Assembly (NCBI GenBank): GCA_028293825.1
Contig: JAQGNY010000052.1
Location: 1 to 46,446 of the forward strand
Reading direction: 5' to 3'
DNA: 46,446 bases
From: Verrucomicrobiaceae bacterium
GTDB lineage: Bacteria > Pseudomonadota > Gammaproteobacteria > Pseudomonadales > CAMLJR01
Under the pieces are notes generated by a model. It saw only the letters and a program-made list of their open reading frames with translations. It ran no database searches and had not been told where the DNA came from. This document shows, piece after piece, positions 10,692-19,469 of the stretch. Each line of letters begins with the position of its first letter. The stretch's first letter is position 1. Position numbers and translations under genes: made by a program.

Positions 10692-11393
10692 ATGCCACAA
10701 CAATTGCCGCTGTTTCGTCCGCGCACCGATGCCAGCTTCGATAACTTTGTCGTCATTGACGCCAACGCAACGGCGGTGCATGCGTTGCGGCAATGGTTGC
10801 TGCAAACCAACGGCTACGTGTTCTATTTATTCGGCAGTAAAGGTTGTGGGCGCTCGCATCTATTGCAGGCGGCGTGTCGCGATAGCGCGGCGATTTACTT
10901 GCCTATGCAAGAGTTGAAAACGCAGAACCCGCAGGCGGTATGCGAAGGTCTCGAGCACGCTGAAATTGTATGTATCGATGACGTCGATGTAATTCTTACC
11001 GATTTGGCGTGGTGCGAGCAGCTGTTCCATCTTTGCAATCGACTGCTTGCCGCGCAGCGAAAACTGCTGGTCAGCGCCAGCAGCGCCGCGGCGACAGCTC
11101 CCTGTGTACTGCCTGATTTACAGTCCCGATTGAGCTGGGGCGGCAGTTTTAAGCTGTTGCCGCTCGACGACGACGGCTTGGCGCGCGCACTTAAAATTCG
11201 TGCCCGCGAGCGTGGGTTCGACCTCGATGGCGAGGTAATTGCTTACATCCTCGCGCGGTATTCACGTAACATGGAGGCGCTGCTTGCCTTATTACATGAA
11301 CTTGATCGGCATTCCCTTGCAGAGCATAAACGCATTACCATTCCTTTCGTGCGCCGCTTCATCGATGCGGTGGACGCCTCGGGAGAAACGTGA
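10692..11393 (+). CDS. hda: DnaA regulatory inactivator Hda
   Basis: 233 residues. Hda binds the DNA-loaded sliding clamp and promotes ATP hydrolysis by DnaA, preventing re-initiation of replication. The N-terminal clamp-binding pentapeptide QLPLF (residues 4-8) is present. The AAA+ core follows, with P-loop GSKGCGRSH at 48-56, a Walker-B-like segment IVCIDDVDVI, the arginine-rich stretch LKIRARERGFDLDGEV and the lid NMEALLALLHELD. The ATG at 10692 directly follows the DUF2066 stop; longer in-frame starts would overlap DUF2066 and add non-family sequence. Confidence 0.95.
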   Translation: MPQQLPLFRPRTDASFDNFVVIDANATAVHALRQWLLQTNGYVFYLFGSKGCGRSHLLQAACRDSAAIYLPMQELKTQNPQAVCEGLEHAEIVCIDDVDVILTDLAWCEQLFHLCNRLLAAQRKLLVSASSAAATAPCVLPDLQSRLSWGGSFKLLPLDDDGLARALKIRARERGFDLDGEVIAYILARYSRNMEALLALLHELDRHSLAEHKRITIPFVRRFIDAVDASGET

Positions 11394-11405
11394 GTTGAGC
11401 GCGAG

Positions 11406-11451
11406 CAATCGCATAATTCGCGATTGTATCTATCGCATAAGCTCACATAAA
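11406..11451 (+). promoter_or_regulatory. Candidate ompA-like promoter with upstream inverted repeat
   Basis: TTGTAT (11424-11429) and CATAAA (11446-11451) are spaced 16 bp, about 70 bp before the OmpA-like start. The -35 box overlaps the right arm of a 7-bp inverted repeat, CAATCGC (11406-11412) and GCGATTG (11420-11426), which could be an operator or the end of the hda transcript; there is no T-run. Weak evidence. Confidence 0.35.
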
Positions 11452-11522
11452 ATCGCCGCCCCACAAATTGTCGGTTTCTCCGATGAGCGCGGGTGGGCAC
11501 ACAACAAAAGGTTGGAGGACGT

Positions 11523-12575
11523 ATGAAAGCACGTGCATTATCTTCGGTTATGGTCGCAGCGATGGCGTTTGCACCCGTCGCAGTTTTGGCTGAACCGGGC
11601 CAGTTCTATTTGAATCCATTTATCGGCCATCAGTGGTACGACAACGACAGCGGTGTTAAAGACGGCTCGTTCTGGGGCGTCGGTTTCGAGAAACAATTTA
11701 CCGATCAGTACGGTGTTGAAGTGCAATACCTGCGCGACATCAACGGCAAAGCTCGCGATGGCAGCACTGGTATTGATGCAGAGCGCATCCTCGTCGACGG
11801 TATTTACTACACGCCGCGGTTCAGCATGTTCCAGCCGTATCTGAAATTAGGTGCAGGTCACGTACGTTACGCCGCTAACAGCGGCGGCAACAGCGATGGC
11901 ACCGAACTCGGCGCTGGTTTCGGTGCTCGTCTGTTGTTCAATGAGCACTGGTCCGCACGCGTCGAAGCGAAAGCATTGCACGAGTTGGACGACAGCCTGA
12001 CCCACGGTTTGGTATCGATCGGCGTGAGCTATGCGCTGGGCGACACGGCTAAACCAGCACCTGCGCCGAAACCTGCTCCGGTTGTTGCACCGCCGGCTCC
12101 GCTCGATAGCGATGGCGACGGCGTCACCGACGATATCGACAAGTGCCCGAACACACCGCACGGTCGCGAAGTGGATTCGGTTGGTTGCGAATACCATCTC
12201 AACAAAACTGAAGAGATGAAACTCGACATCCTGTTCGCACACGATAAGTCTGACATCACCGACCAATACACCGGTGAAGTTGAACGCGCTGCGAAATTCC
12301 TGAAGCGTTATGCCGATGTGAAAGCAGTGATCGAAGGTCATACCGACAGCGATGGTACTGATGCGTATAACCTGAAACTGTCGCAACGTCGTGCTGACGC
12401 CGTGAAGGATTCGTTGGTTACGCGTTACAACATCGATGCATCGCGTCTGAGCGCAGTTGGCTACGGCGAGTCGCGTCCAGTTGCCAGCAATGCAACGAAA
12501 GACGGCAAAGCACAAAACCGCCGTGTCGTTGCAGTGTTCCAAGCTGAAACAACTGTTCCGGTCATGAAGAAGTAA
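11523..12575 (+). CDS. OmpA-family outer-membrane protein
   Basis: 350 residues. A signal peptide ending VAVLA/EP is followed by an eight-strand-type beta-barrel (GQFYLNPFIGHQWYDND through LVSIGVSYALGD). Next comes a Pro/Ala linker, one calcium-binding thrombospondin-type-3 repeat near residues 195-209 (DSDGDGVTDDIDKCP), and a C-terminal OmpA/MotB peptidoglycan-binding domain (IEGHTDSDGTDAYNLKLSQRR, YGESRP, NRRVVAVF). It tethers the outer membrane to the cell wall. The ATG at 11523 has a strong GGAGG ribosome binding site. Codons look more biased than in the flanking genes, suggesting high expression. It resembles OprF-like and OmpA/OOP proteins; I give no symbol. Confidence 0.92.
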   Translation: MKARALSSVMVAAMAFAPVAVLAEPGQFYLNPFIGHQWYDNDSGVKDGSFWGVGFEKQFTDQYGVEVQYLRDINGKARDGSTGIDAERILVDGIYYTPRFSMFQPYLKLGAGHVRYAANSGGNSDGTELGAGFGARLLFNEHWSARVEAKALHELDDSLTHGLVSIGVSYALGDTAKPAPAPKPAPVVAPPAPLDSDGDGVTDDIDKCPNTPHGREVDSVGCEYHLNKTEEMKLDILFAHDKSDITDQYTGEVERAAKFLKRYADVKAVIEGHTDSDGTDAYNLKLSQRRADAVKDSLVTRYNIDASRLSAVGYGESRPVASNATKDGKAQNRRVVAVFQAETTVPVMKK

Positions 12576-12597
12576 TTCGTCTTCGGATGAAATAAAA

Positions 12598-12624
12598 ATC
12601 CCCGCTGCGGCGGGGATTTTTTTG
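12598..12624 (+). terminator. Strong terminator after the OmpA-like gene
   Basis: Perfect 8-bp stem ATCCCCGC/GCGGGGAT (12598-12605 and 12610-12617) with a TGCG loop, followed by a run of T and preceded by A-rich sequence. It lies 22 bp after the stop codon. Confidence 0.92.
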
Positions 12625-12686
12625 TCTGTCTTTTATCGTCGCGACAATTTTTAAGCTTCGATTTCCATTTGACTCGCAACTCAAAT

Positions 12687-13304
12687 TTAAAACAGCAGGC
12701 CGAGCCAGTTGAACAGATTGGGAAACCAGCTGCCGTCCTGTGCGTCGAGTTGCTGCGAGGCGCTGGCCAAACGCGTTTTCTGTTCCAGCGTAAACTTCGG
12801 ATACTTCGCCAAAAAAACTTGAATCGACTGCTTCTGCAGCGACGGGCAAAAAGCGCTACGCTGAGTGGTGCACGTGCTCGGGTCGGTATTGTCCGCGCAT
12901 TGCGCTGCTGCATTTTGCAGACATGTCGCCGCTTGCGTTTGCAGTACGCGGCACGCTTCGATAATTTCAGTTTCGCATTGCGCTGAGTTGCTCGCTCCCG
13001 AGCAGGTTTTGCTGATCGATTGATTGCACACGTGCTGCAATGTCAGTTCGCGCAGCGCGCCATTTTCCAATTGCTTGCGGCGCGTTGCCGTGCGGTGTGC
13101 TGTTTCAAGCGTGCTGAGGTGAAAATTCTCTTCGAGGAATTGTTCGTCCCAGCATTGCTCGGCGCGGTATTGCAGTTCGCAGCGTGCAATCGTGTTTTGG
13201 CGCCAAGAGAGATTCGGCGTGCTATCGGTTTCGTCTTGCTGTGCACCAGCGGCGGCGGAAAACAACGCAGCGATGAGCAGTAAGCGGGGGTGAGGGGTGG
13301 TCAC
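12687..13304 (-). CDS. Cysteine-rich exported protein of unknown function
   Basis: 205 residues from a GTG at 13304, which gives a compact signal peptide (PHPRLLLIAALFSAAAGA then QQDETD). A longer GTG start at 13361 is possible but would put an odd basic extension before the signal. The mature part contains ten cysteines, several in pairs 6-11 residues apart (CELQYRAEQC, CNQSISKTC), and is mostly helical with high Gln/Thr/Ala. This suggests a disulfide-stabilised periplasmic helical protein. It is last in a run yihY, tlpA-like, acyP, this gene; the thioredoxin-like lipoprotein two genes upstream could be functionally related (inference). I do not recognise the family. Confidence 0.65.
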   Translation of the reverse strand: MTTPHPRLLLIAALFSAAAGAQQDETDSTPNLSWRQNTIARCELQYRAEQCWDEQFLEENFHLSTLETAHRTATRRKQLENGALRELTLQHVCNQSISKTCSGASNSAQCETEIIEACRVLQTQAATCLQNAAAQCADNTDPSTCTTQRSAFCPSLQKQSIQVFLAKYPKFTLEQKTRLASASQQLDAQDGSWFPNLFNWLGLLF

Positions 13305-13365
13305 TGTGCGATATCCCGATCGGAAAAGTGCAGTCAGTATAGAACAGGCTTTCCATCGCACCCGT

Positions 13366-13638
13366 TTAGCGAATCGTGAAGTCGATATGGTCGCCGACGG
13401 GTACTTTACTCAATGCGACATTGGTCACATGTGCGTATGGCGGTCCGCGGTGCAGCGCAGTCGCGACCTGCTGAACCGCGGTTTCGTCGCCGCATAAAAA
13501 CACTTCGACACGGCCATCGGGCACGTTGCGCGTCCAGCCGTTGACGTCGTGATGCTGAGCCTGCGTCGCGACAAAAGCGCGAAACGACACGCCCTGCACC
13601 CGTCCGCTGATGTAACCGTGCAAGGCAATTCGGCTCAC
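13366..13638 (-). CDS. acyP: Acylphosphatase
   Basis: 90 residues, the standard length. It hydrolyses acyl phosphates such as acetyl or carbamoyl phosphate. Both catalytic residues are in place: Arg20 in GRVQGVSFR and Asn38 in GWTRNVPDG. The GTG start overlaps the stop of the thioredoxin-like lipoprotein gene by 4 bp, indicating coupled translation. Confidence 0.95.
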   Translation of the reverse strand: MSRIALHGYISGRVQGVSFRAFVATQAQHHDVNGWTRNVPDGRVEVFLCGDETAVQQVATALHRGPPYAHVTNVALSKVPVGDHIDFTIR

Positions 13639-14117
13639 GGCACCGCGACCGGCTGACCCATCGCCGCCGCTAATGAAGCGCCGGTTTGCGGTCCCACTAG
13701 CGTCGCTTTGAGTTCACCTTCTGGATTAAAAATAAAAGTGGTCGGCAATGCTTCCGGGCGCTGATAGCCGAGTTGCACGGCCGGGTCCTGCAGTAAAACC
13801 GGTAATTCAATATGCAGCTTTTTGATTTGCTGCTGTAGTTTATCGTCTTGCGCGTTGTCGTAATTCACCGCAAATACAGTGGCGGTCGACGCGAACTTCG
13901 CACCGAACTGATTGAGCTCCGGCATTTCCTCGATACACGGCTTGCACCATTCAGCCCAGTAACTAATGACTAACCATTTGCCACGTAAATCGATAAAACG
14001 ACCGCTGGCACCATCGGCGGTGTGGTAATCGGGTTTGCTGCAGGCCGTCAACAGCGCGCAGACGCAAACAAATAACGCGATACTTTTAGGTATTTTCATT
14101 GCTGTTGTTAGTGACAT
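13635..14117 (-). CDS. TlpA-like thioredoxin-fold lipoprotein
   Basis: 160 residues. A lipoprotein signal with lipobox LTAC (IALFVCVCALLTACSKPD) anchors it to a membrane facing the periplasm. The thioredoxin/TlpA fold has the active site WAEWCKPCIEEMPEL (CXXC) and the cis-Pro region EALPTTFIFNPEG. It probably reduces or isomerises disulfides in periplasmic clients. I chose the ATG at 14117 because GAGGACG lies at good spacing; the ATG at 14099 would also begin the signal peptide. Both lie inside the yihY 3' end, so translation is coupled. Confidence 0.88.
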   Translation of the reverse strand: MSLTTAMKIPKSIALFVCVCALLTACSKPDYHTADGASGRFIDLRGKWLVISYWAEWCKPCIEEMPELNQFGAKFASTATVFAVNYDNAQDDKLQQQIKKLHIELPVLLQDPAVQLGYQRPEALPTTFIFNPEGELKATLVGPQTGASLAAAMGQPVAVP

Positions 14118-15372
14118 TGTCGTCCTCAAAAATAGAAGCCAAAGGTAATTGCAATTGCGCACTTTGATAGTCATGCAATTGCGCGAAGCGTTGTTGGAGA
14201 TTTCCAAGCCATTGGGGGCGCGCGGGCGGAAAACTCTCCGCTAGACGCAACGAGTTATCGAAGCACTCGCACAATTCGCGCAGCGTGTAATGGTGCAGGT
14301 TGCGCGCCAATACGAATTCACCGTGTGTGCCGTCTTTAATTAATCCTGCCCGCAGCAACACATCGCGCACCCGGGCCCATTGTTCGGCGGACAGCGAGCA
14401 GTGCCCGAATAAATAATGACGCTGCAATACTTCGCGCTCGGTCAGCAGCGCGCCGTGTTCGTATTTGCGCCACAGCACTTCCAATATGCCGAGCGCCGCG
14501 ATCACATCCGGCAGCTTGCTGCTGCGATTGCCGTAATTGGCGATCGCGTGCGCCGTTTCGGCGCCAGCCAATACGATCACCCACGACGTGTAAATCCACA
14601 GCAGAAATAACGGAATCGCCGCGAATGTGCCGTAAATAAATTGATAGCTGGCATTAGCCATCACGCGTGCGAATACATATTTGGCAATTTCAAAACACAG
14701 CGCACTGGCGAGTCCGCCGGTGGCGGCGTCCTGCAAACGCACACGCGCATTTGGAATGGCGACAAACAGCAAAGTGAAGGCGCTGGCAGTGAGCACGTAC
14801 GGCGTGACGACCAGCAATAATTTGCGCACGCCGAAAATATCGACCTGATCGAACATTAAATGCAACGAGGCGAGATAGGTGCTGATACCGATTGCAAGAC
14901 CAATAAAAAGCGGCCCTAAGCTGAGAATCGCCCAGTAGCGCAAAAAACTGCTCAGCCCCGAGCGATTTTTATGCGCTCGCCAAATCGTGTTGAACTCCTG
15001 TTCTATTTTCATCAGCATCGTCAGCGCAGTCACCGCTAAAAATGCGATGCCGATACCGGTGAGCTTGCGTGCCTGTTCGGAAAACGTCAGTAAATAGCTT
15101 TCAATTTCCTGGCCTGTGCTGGGCAAAAAACGCGAGAAAATAAATTGCTGAATTTGCGAGTCGGCCTGCGAAAACGCCGGCACCGCCGACAGCATCGCGA
15201 ACAACACCGTTAATAACGGCACCACCGCGAACAGGCTCATATAGGTCAGTGCCGCGGCCGTGCGCAAGCAGCGATCGGCTTGAAAGCTCTGCCACACGTG
15301 CCAAATAAAAGCGCACAGCGGATAGCGCTGTAATTGTCGGGCGAGATGAAAAAATCGATCTTGCTTGGTCAC
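14086..15372 (-). CDS. YihY/BrkB-family inner-membrane protein
   Basis: 428 residues. The N-terminal half carries about six transmembrane segments with family motifs AAALTYMSLFAVVPLLTVLF, WILNT-like FNTIWRA, and GTFAAIPLFLLWIYTSWVIVLAGAE. The C-terminal 150 residues are soluble and contain a winged-helix-like part (LLTEREVLQRHYLFGHCSL). The family was once annotated as RNase BN, which is wrong for E. coli; the real role is unclear. It is the first gene of a tight minus-strand run and divergent from arsC across about 80 bp. Confidence 0.92.
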   Translation of the reverse strand: MTKQDRFFHLARQLQRYPLCAFIWHVWQSFQADRCLRTAAALTYMSLFAVVPLLTVLFAMLSAVPAFSQADSQIQQFIFSRFLPSTGQEIESYLLTFSEQARKLTGIGIAFLAVTALTMLMKIEQEFNTIWRAHKNRSGLSSFLRYWAILSLGPLFIGLAIGISTYLASLHLMFDQVDIFGVRKLLLVVTPYVLTASAFTLLFVAIPNARVRLQDAATGGLASALCFEIAKYVFARVMANASYQFIYGTFAAIPLFLLWIYTSWVIVLAGAETAHAIANYGNRSSKLPDVIAALGILEVLWRKYEHGALLTEREVLQRHYLFGHCSLSAEQWARVRDVLLRAGLIKDGTHGEFVLARNLHHYTLRELCECFDNSLRLAESFPPARPQWLGNLQQRFAQLHDYQSAQLQLPLASIFEDDNVTNNSNENT

Positions 15373-15453
15373 GCGAAAGCGCCGTGTATAATGATTGCGG
15401 CCAGTATATCAGAGCTTTTTTGCTCGACTTTTCCCCACTTTAAAGAAGCCTCA

Positions 15454-15807
15454 ATGAGCGATTTCAGCATTTATCACAATCCGCGCTGCAGCAAATCGCG
15501 GCAGACTTTATTGCTGCTTGAGCAGCACGGCATTACCCCGGAAATCGTGCTTTATCTCGAACAGCCACCTTCAAAAAATCAACTCAAGACCTTGCTGCGC
15601 AAACTTGGGCTCAGCGCGCGCGAATTATTGCGCAGCGGTGAAGACGAATACCGCACGCTCAATCTTGGCGATCAGAGCTTGAGCGAAGACGCATTGCTCG
15701 ACGCGATGCATACGCATCCCAAATTAATCGAGCGTCCGATCGTGGTACATGGTGAGCGCGCAATTATCGGTCGGCCGCCGGAATCTATTCTCGAGTTAAT
15801 TGCCTGA
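15454..15807 (+). CDS. ArsC/YfgD-type glutaredoxin-dependent arsenate reductase family protein
   Basis: 117 residues. The N-terminal active site HNPRCSKSRQTL contains Cys12 in the ArsC HX3CX3R pattern, and the C-terminal arginine segment HPKLIERPIVVHGERAIIGRPPE is the family signature. It reduces arsenate with glutathione/glutaredoxin, or acts as the related housekeeping YfgD-type protein. No arsR or arsB is nearby, which favours the housekeeping type. The ATG at 15454 aligns with the family; open upstream sequence is not homologous. The stop overlaps the next ATG (TGATG). Confidence 0.9.
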   Translation: MSDFSIYHNPRCSKSRQTLLLLEQHGITPEIVLYLEQPPSKNQLKTLLRKLGLSARELLRSGEDEYRTLNLGDQSLSEDALLDAMHTHPKLIERPIVVHGERAIIGRPPESILELIA

Positions 15808-16199
15808 TGTCTGACGCCGCTAAAGCAGCTCTTGTGGTTAACGCAGAACGTGCGCGCAAAATGACGTTAGTCAGTTTGGTGTTGATATTGCTGTTGGTCG
15901 CGATCAATACATTAATTGCGCCGACCGGCGGACGCAGCGCCAATGTCGTCGTATGGATCGCGCTGTCGCTGCCATTGCTTGTGGTGCTACCGGGAGTATT
16001 GCGCGGCGGTCTCACCAGCTACACGTGGCTCGGATTTATTTCGTTGTTGTATTTCGCGCAGGCGGTTAGCGCGCTGTTTTCGTCGGCGTCGCGCCGGTAC
16101 GATATTTTGCAGTTGATACTTTCAATCGCGCTATTTTTCGGCGCGTTATTTTTTGTGCGGTGGCGCGCTCGCGCCAATCGTATTGCTGAAACGCTTTGA
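15807..16199 (+). CDS. DUF2069 inner-membrane protein
   Basis: 130 residues with four predicted transmembrane helices (TLVSLVLILLLVAIN, VVVWIALSLPLLVVLPGVL, FISLLYFAQAVSALF, ILQLILSIALFFGALFFVRW). The GLTSYTWLGFISLLYFAQAV segment is typical of DUF2069. Function is unknown. It overlaps the arsC stop and is followed 12 bp later by sppA. In Pseudomonas, as I recall, wrbA sits between arsC and this gene; it is absent here. Confidence 0.85.
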   Translation: MSDAAKAALVVNAERARKMTLVSLVLILLLVAINTLIAPTGGRSANVVVWIALSLPLLVVLPGVLRGGLTSYTWLGFISLLYFAQAVSALFSSASRRYDILQLILSIALFFGALFFVRWRARANRIAETL

Positions 16200-16211
16200 G
16201 GTATTTTCGTT

Positions 16212-18059
16212 ATGGAAGATAAACGGCCTGGTTTGATCAAGCGTACCTTTCGTTTTTTCTGGCGCTTGCTCAATGGATTTCGGCGACTGGTTTTCAATCT
16301 GATTTTTTTAGCCTTTGTTATTTTTATCGTGGCCGGTCTTTTTCATAAAGAGGGTGCCGCAGTGCCGGCCGGCAGCGCGTTGGTTTTGAATCCGTCCGGT
16401 GCGCTGGTCGATCAAATGAGTTATTCCGATCCATTCAGCGGCTTGCTGTCCGGTAACGATGCGCCGGCGGAAACCTTGCTGAGCGATATGATTAAAGCGA
16501 TCGATGTCGCAGCCACCGACGACCGCATTAAATTAATCGTGTTGCAAACCGATGCGCTGCAACACAGCGGCATTAGCAAAACCGAAGAATTGAGCACGGC
16601 GCTGCAACGTTTTCGCGAGCATAAGAAAAACGTGATCGCGGTCGGCGACAGTTTTAGTCAGGATCAATATTTGCTCGCGGCGCAAGCCGATCAAATTTAT
16701 ATGAATCCGATGGGCCAGGTATTGCTGCAGGGCTTTGGCGTTTACTCGAATTATTTCAAATCGGCACTCGATAAATTATTGGTCAGCGTGCACGTGTTTC
16801 GCGTGGGTGCATTTAAATCGGCTGTAGAGCCTTTTCTGCGCGACGACATGTCCGACGAGGTTAAAGAAAATCACCTCGTTTGGTTGAATACGTTGTGGAA
16901 CCAATACAAAGGCAACGTGGCCACGCGCCGCCAAATCGCGCCGGAAAAACTCGACGAATACATTAATAAAATCGACGAAGTATTTGCCGCTTCGCAAGGC
17001 GATACCGGCAAAGCAGCAGTGAGCTGGCATTTGGTCGACGCGTTGAAAACGCGCGATGAAATAAATGAGTTGCTGGTGAAACAAGTCGGCGCGGATGAAA
17101 ACGGCGATTTTCGTGGCATCGATTTTCGCGATTATTTAACCGCGAATAATCATCTCAATGTCGGCACGCACGGCGATCATGTCGGTGTGATCGTGGCGAG
17201 TGGCGTCATCCTCGATGGCGAACAACGCGCCGGTCAGGTCGGCGGCGATACGCTGGCAGGGTTAATTCGGCAGGCGCGCGATGACGAACAAGTCAAAGCG
17301 GTGGTGTTGCGTATTGATAGCGAAGGCGGCAGTGCGTTCGCCTCGGAGATTATTCGCCAGGAATTATTGTCGCTGCAGAAAGCGGGAAAACCCGTTGTTG
17401 TTTCGATGGGCAGCATCGCTGCTTCCGGCGGTTATTGGATTGCGGCATCGGCGGATGAAGTGTGGGCAACACCCGGCACCATTACCGGTTCGATCGGTAT
17501 TTTCGGTGCATTTCCAACAATCGAAAAATCGCTGGATAAGCTCGGCATTCATACCGATGGCGTCGGCACCACGACAATGGCCGGCGCAATGCGCATCGAT
17601 CGGCCGCTCGATCCTATTACGGCGCGCGCCATTCAAAGCAATATCGACAGCGGCTATCAGCATTTTCTAGCAGTGGTAGCAGCGGGTCGCGAGCTTGATG
17701 TCGCGGCGGTCGATAAAATTGCACAGGGACGCGTGTGGTCCGGTAGCGATGCGGTAACAGTAGGATTGGTCGATAAATTGGGCGGCTTGGAGGAGGCCGT
17801 TGCTTCCGCTGCGGCGCGTGCGCAACTTAAAACGTATGACACCGAGTGGATTGAACAACCGCTCAGCATGCCGGAAATATTTATTCAAAAATTAAGCGGC
17901 ACGCTCAGTTATTTCAAGCCGGCTGTCAGCGCCCGTTGGTATGGCGCTGCAGCAATTTTGTCGCCGCTGCGGCCGTTAATCGCCGAGGCACAACGCTTCG
18001 CGCAGCTTAACGATCCGAAATCTATGTACGTTTATTGTGTGGCCTGCGCACGTTTATAG
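16212..18059 (+). CDS. sppA: Signal peptide peptidase SppA, 67-kDa type
   Basis: 615 residues, the long two-repeat form. An N-terminal transmembrane anchor (LVFNLIFLAFVIFIVAGLF) is followed by two ClpP/crotonase-like domains facing the periplasm. The Ser-Lys dyad is visible: Lys202 in RVGAFKSAVEPF (first repeat) and Ser405 in GSIAASGGYWIAA (second repeat). It degrades cleaved signal peptides left in the membrane. The start at 16212 follows TGAGG. Next comes a 170-bp convergent gap with a hairpin, then glpE on the other strand. Confidence 0.95.
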   Translation: MEDKRPGLIKRTFRFFWRLLNGFRRLVFNLIFLAFVIFIVAGLFHKEGAAVPAGSALVLNPSGALVDQMSYSDPFSGLLSGNDAPAETLLSDMIKAIDVAATDDRIKLIVLQTDALQHSGISKTEELSTALQRFREHKKNVIAVGDSFSQDQYLLAAQADQIYMNPMGQVLLQGFGVYSNYFKSALDKLLVSVHVFRVGAFKSAVEPFLRDDMSDEVKENHLVWLNTLWNQYKGNVATRRQIAPEKLDEYINKIDEVFAASQGDTGKAAVSWHLVDALKTRDEINELLVKQVGADENGDFRGIDFRDYLTANNHLNVGTHGDHVGVIVASGVILDGEQRAGQVGGDTLAGLIRQARDDEQVKAVVLRIDSEGGSAFASEIIRQELLSLQKAGKPVVVSMGSIAASGGYWIAASADEVWATPGTITGSIGIFGAFPTIEKSLDKLGIHTDGVGTTTMAGAMRIDRPLDPITARAIQSNIDSGYQHFLAVVAAGRELDVAAVDKIAQGRVWSGSDAVTVGLVDKLGGLEEAVASAAARAQLKTYDTEWIEQPLSMPEIFIQKLSGTLSYFKPAVSARWYGAAAILSPLRPLIAEAQRFAQLNDPKSMYVYCVACARL

Positions 18060-18120
18060 CGTGCGGCTTGGCCGGTGCCGGCGTTCTAAATTATTTAATG
18101 AAGTAGGCGGATAAATTAAA

Positions 18121-18146
18121 TGCTGTCGCACGTCTGTGCGAGAGCA
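18121..18146 (+). terminator. Hairpin between convergent sppA and glpE
   Basis: TGCTGTCGCAC (18121-18131) pairs with GTGCGAGAGCA (18136-18146) with one mismatch and a GTCT loop, followed by TTTCAATTTTG. AT-rich sequence on the other side would let it work in both directions. Confidence 0.6.
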
Positions 18147-18232
18147 TTTCAATTTTGCATCGGTAATTTGAATTGCTGGTAGTTGGAATTAATAGTGAGC
18201 AATTAATAGCGCGGTATTTATTGCCTCCTTAT

Positions 18233-18544
18233 TTAAATCGTAACCGGCAGTAAGTTTTTACACTCCTCGAAGCCGCCATCCAAACTGTAAACCTCCGCAA
18301 AACCTTGCTCGGAAAAAAATTGCGCCGCGCTTTGGCTGCTTATGCCGTGATAACAGCACACGATCAGTGCCGTATCTTTATTGGCGCTGTCGATAAAGGT
18401 GCCGACGTTGCTGTTGTCGAGACGCAACGCGCCTTGAATATGCCCTTGCGCGAAACTCGCTTCGTCGCGGATATCGATCAGTGCCGCGCCCTGCTGCAAT
18501 AAGGTCTGGGCATTTTCTGCGGAAAGATGTTTGAACGTTGTCAT
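18233..18544 (-). CDS. glpE: Thiosulfate sulfurtransferase GlpE
   Basis: 103-residue single-domain rhodanese, transferring sulfane sulfur from thiosulfate to thiophilic acceptors. Seen: ALIDIRDEASFAQGHIQGA, the active-site loop CYHGISS with catalytic Cys64, and YSLDGGFEECK. Length and loop match E. coli GlpE closely. It is cytosolic and monocistronic here, convergent with sppA and divergent from the first PilZ gene. Confidence 0.92.
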   Translation of the reverse strand: MTTFKHLSAENAQTLLQQGAALIDIRDEASFAQGHIQGALRLDNSNVGTFIDSANKDTALIVCCYHGISSQSAAQFFSEQGFAEVYSLDGGFEECKNLLPVTI

Positions 18545-18655
18545 TGGCGAACTCTGACGCTAACAGTTGGGGTCGGCTATCTTAGCATCGGCGCTGCTTT
18601 TTCAAACTTTTGCTAAACTCTGCGCCACTGCTCCCACGGATATACAAAAAGAATT

Positions 18656-19324
18656 ATGCAGTTCGACGATTTGAAATTATCGCCCGGCGCGCGCATGAAG
18701 CTGGTGCTTTCCGGCGTCGGCGGCGATCAGGCGAGTATCCAGAGCAAGTTTATCGGCGCTTATCCGCAGCACTCGATTATCGCAGGGGTGCCGGCAACGG
18801 CTGCGAGCGGTGCATTGGAGGCGGGCAGTAAAGTATTGGTGTCGATGGTGACGCCGACCGATATCGTGACATTTATGACAGCGATTGAAGCGGTTGCTGT
18901 GACACCGTTTCCGCATGTTTTTCTCGCGTATCCGGAATCGATTAATGTGCGCACAGTGCGTTCGGCGGCGCGTGTTAATGTCGGCGTGTCCGCGCAAGTA
19001 ACGAATTTAAGCGCGGATGATTTGGTGGAAATGCACGAAGCGCAGATCCTCGATATGAGTGTCAGCGGACTGCGTCTCGCATCGAAAGAAGCGCTCGGCG
19101 CAATCGGCGACGAATTGGCATTGCATGTGCAGCTCAGTTTCGACAATATCGAACGCAATATCATGTTGGCTGGAATTATTCGCTCGTTGAGTGTTTCGCC
19201 CGTGCGTGGTACGCCGTTTCCACAAACGTGCGGCGTTGAATTTACCTCGATGGCCGACGACAAACGCGTAGTGCTTTACGCCTTCGTGTTTTGCATGATT
19301 CAACGTTTTGGACCGCAAATGTAA
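18656..19324 (+). CDS. PilZ-domain c-di-GMP receptor, YcgR-like (first of pair)
   Basis: 222 residues. An N-terminal YcgR-type domain of about 100 residues is followed by a PilZ domain. The c-di-GMP motifs are intact: RSAAR (RXXXR) in VRTVRSAARVNVG and DMSVSG (DXSXXG) in ILDMSVSGLRLAS. Such proteins act as flagellar brakes or regulate exopolysaccharide when c-di-GMP rises. The ribosome binding site is weak (AAAAAGAATT). A second, diverged PilZ gene follows after 145 bp in the same direction; no flagellar genes are in view. Confidence 0.88.
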   Translation: MQFDDLKLSPGARMKLVLSGVGGDQASIQSKFIGAYPQHSIIAGVPATAASGALEAGSKVLVSMVTPTDIVTFMTAIEAVAVTPFPHVFLAYPESINVRTVRSAARVNVGVSAQVTNLSADDLVEMHEAQILDMSVSGLRLASKEALGAIGDELALHVQLSFDNIERNIMLAGIIRSLSVSPVRGTPFPQTCGVEFTSMADDKRVVLYAFVFCMIQRFGPQM

Positions 19325-19469
19325 TTTCAATGCTGGTTTGTAATCGCGATCCGGCTAGAATTACAGCAATTATTATGAATTGCCGGCGCTACGAATTTTA
19401 CTGACACGAATTTCCGGCAGCACGATTCACCCCGTCATGACGACTTAAACCGGTAGCTTTGCATTCATT

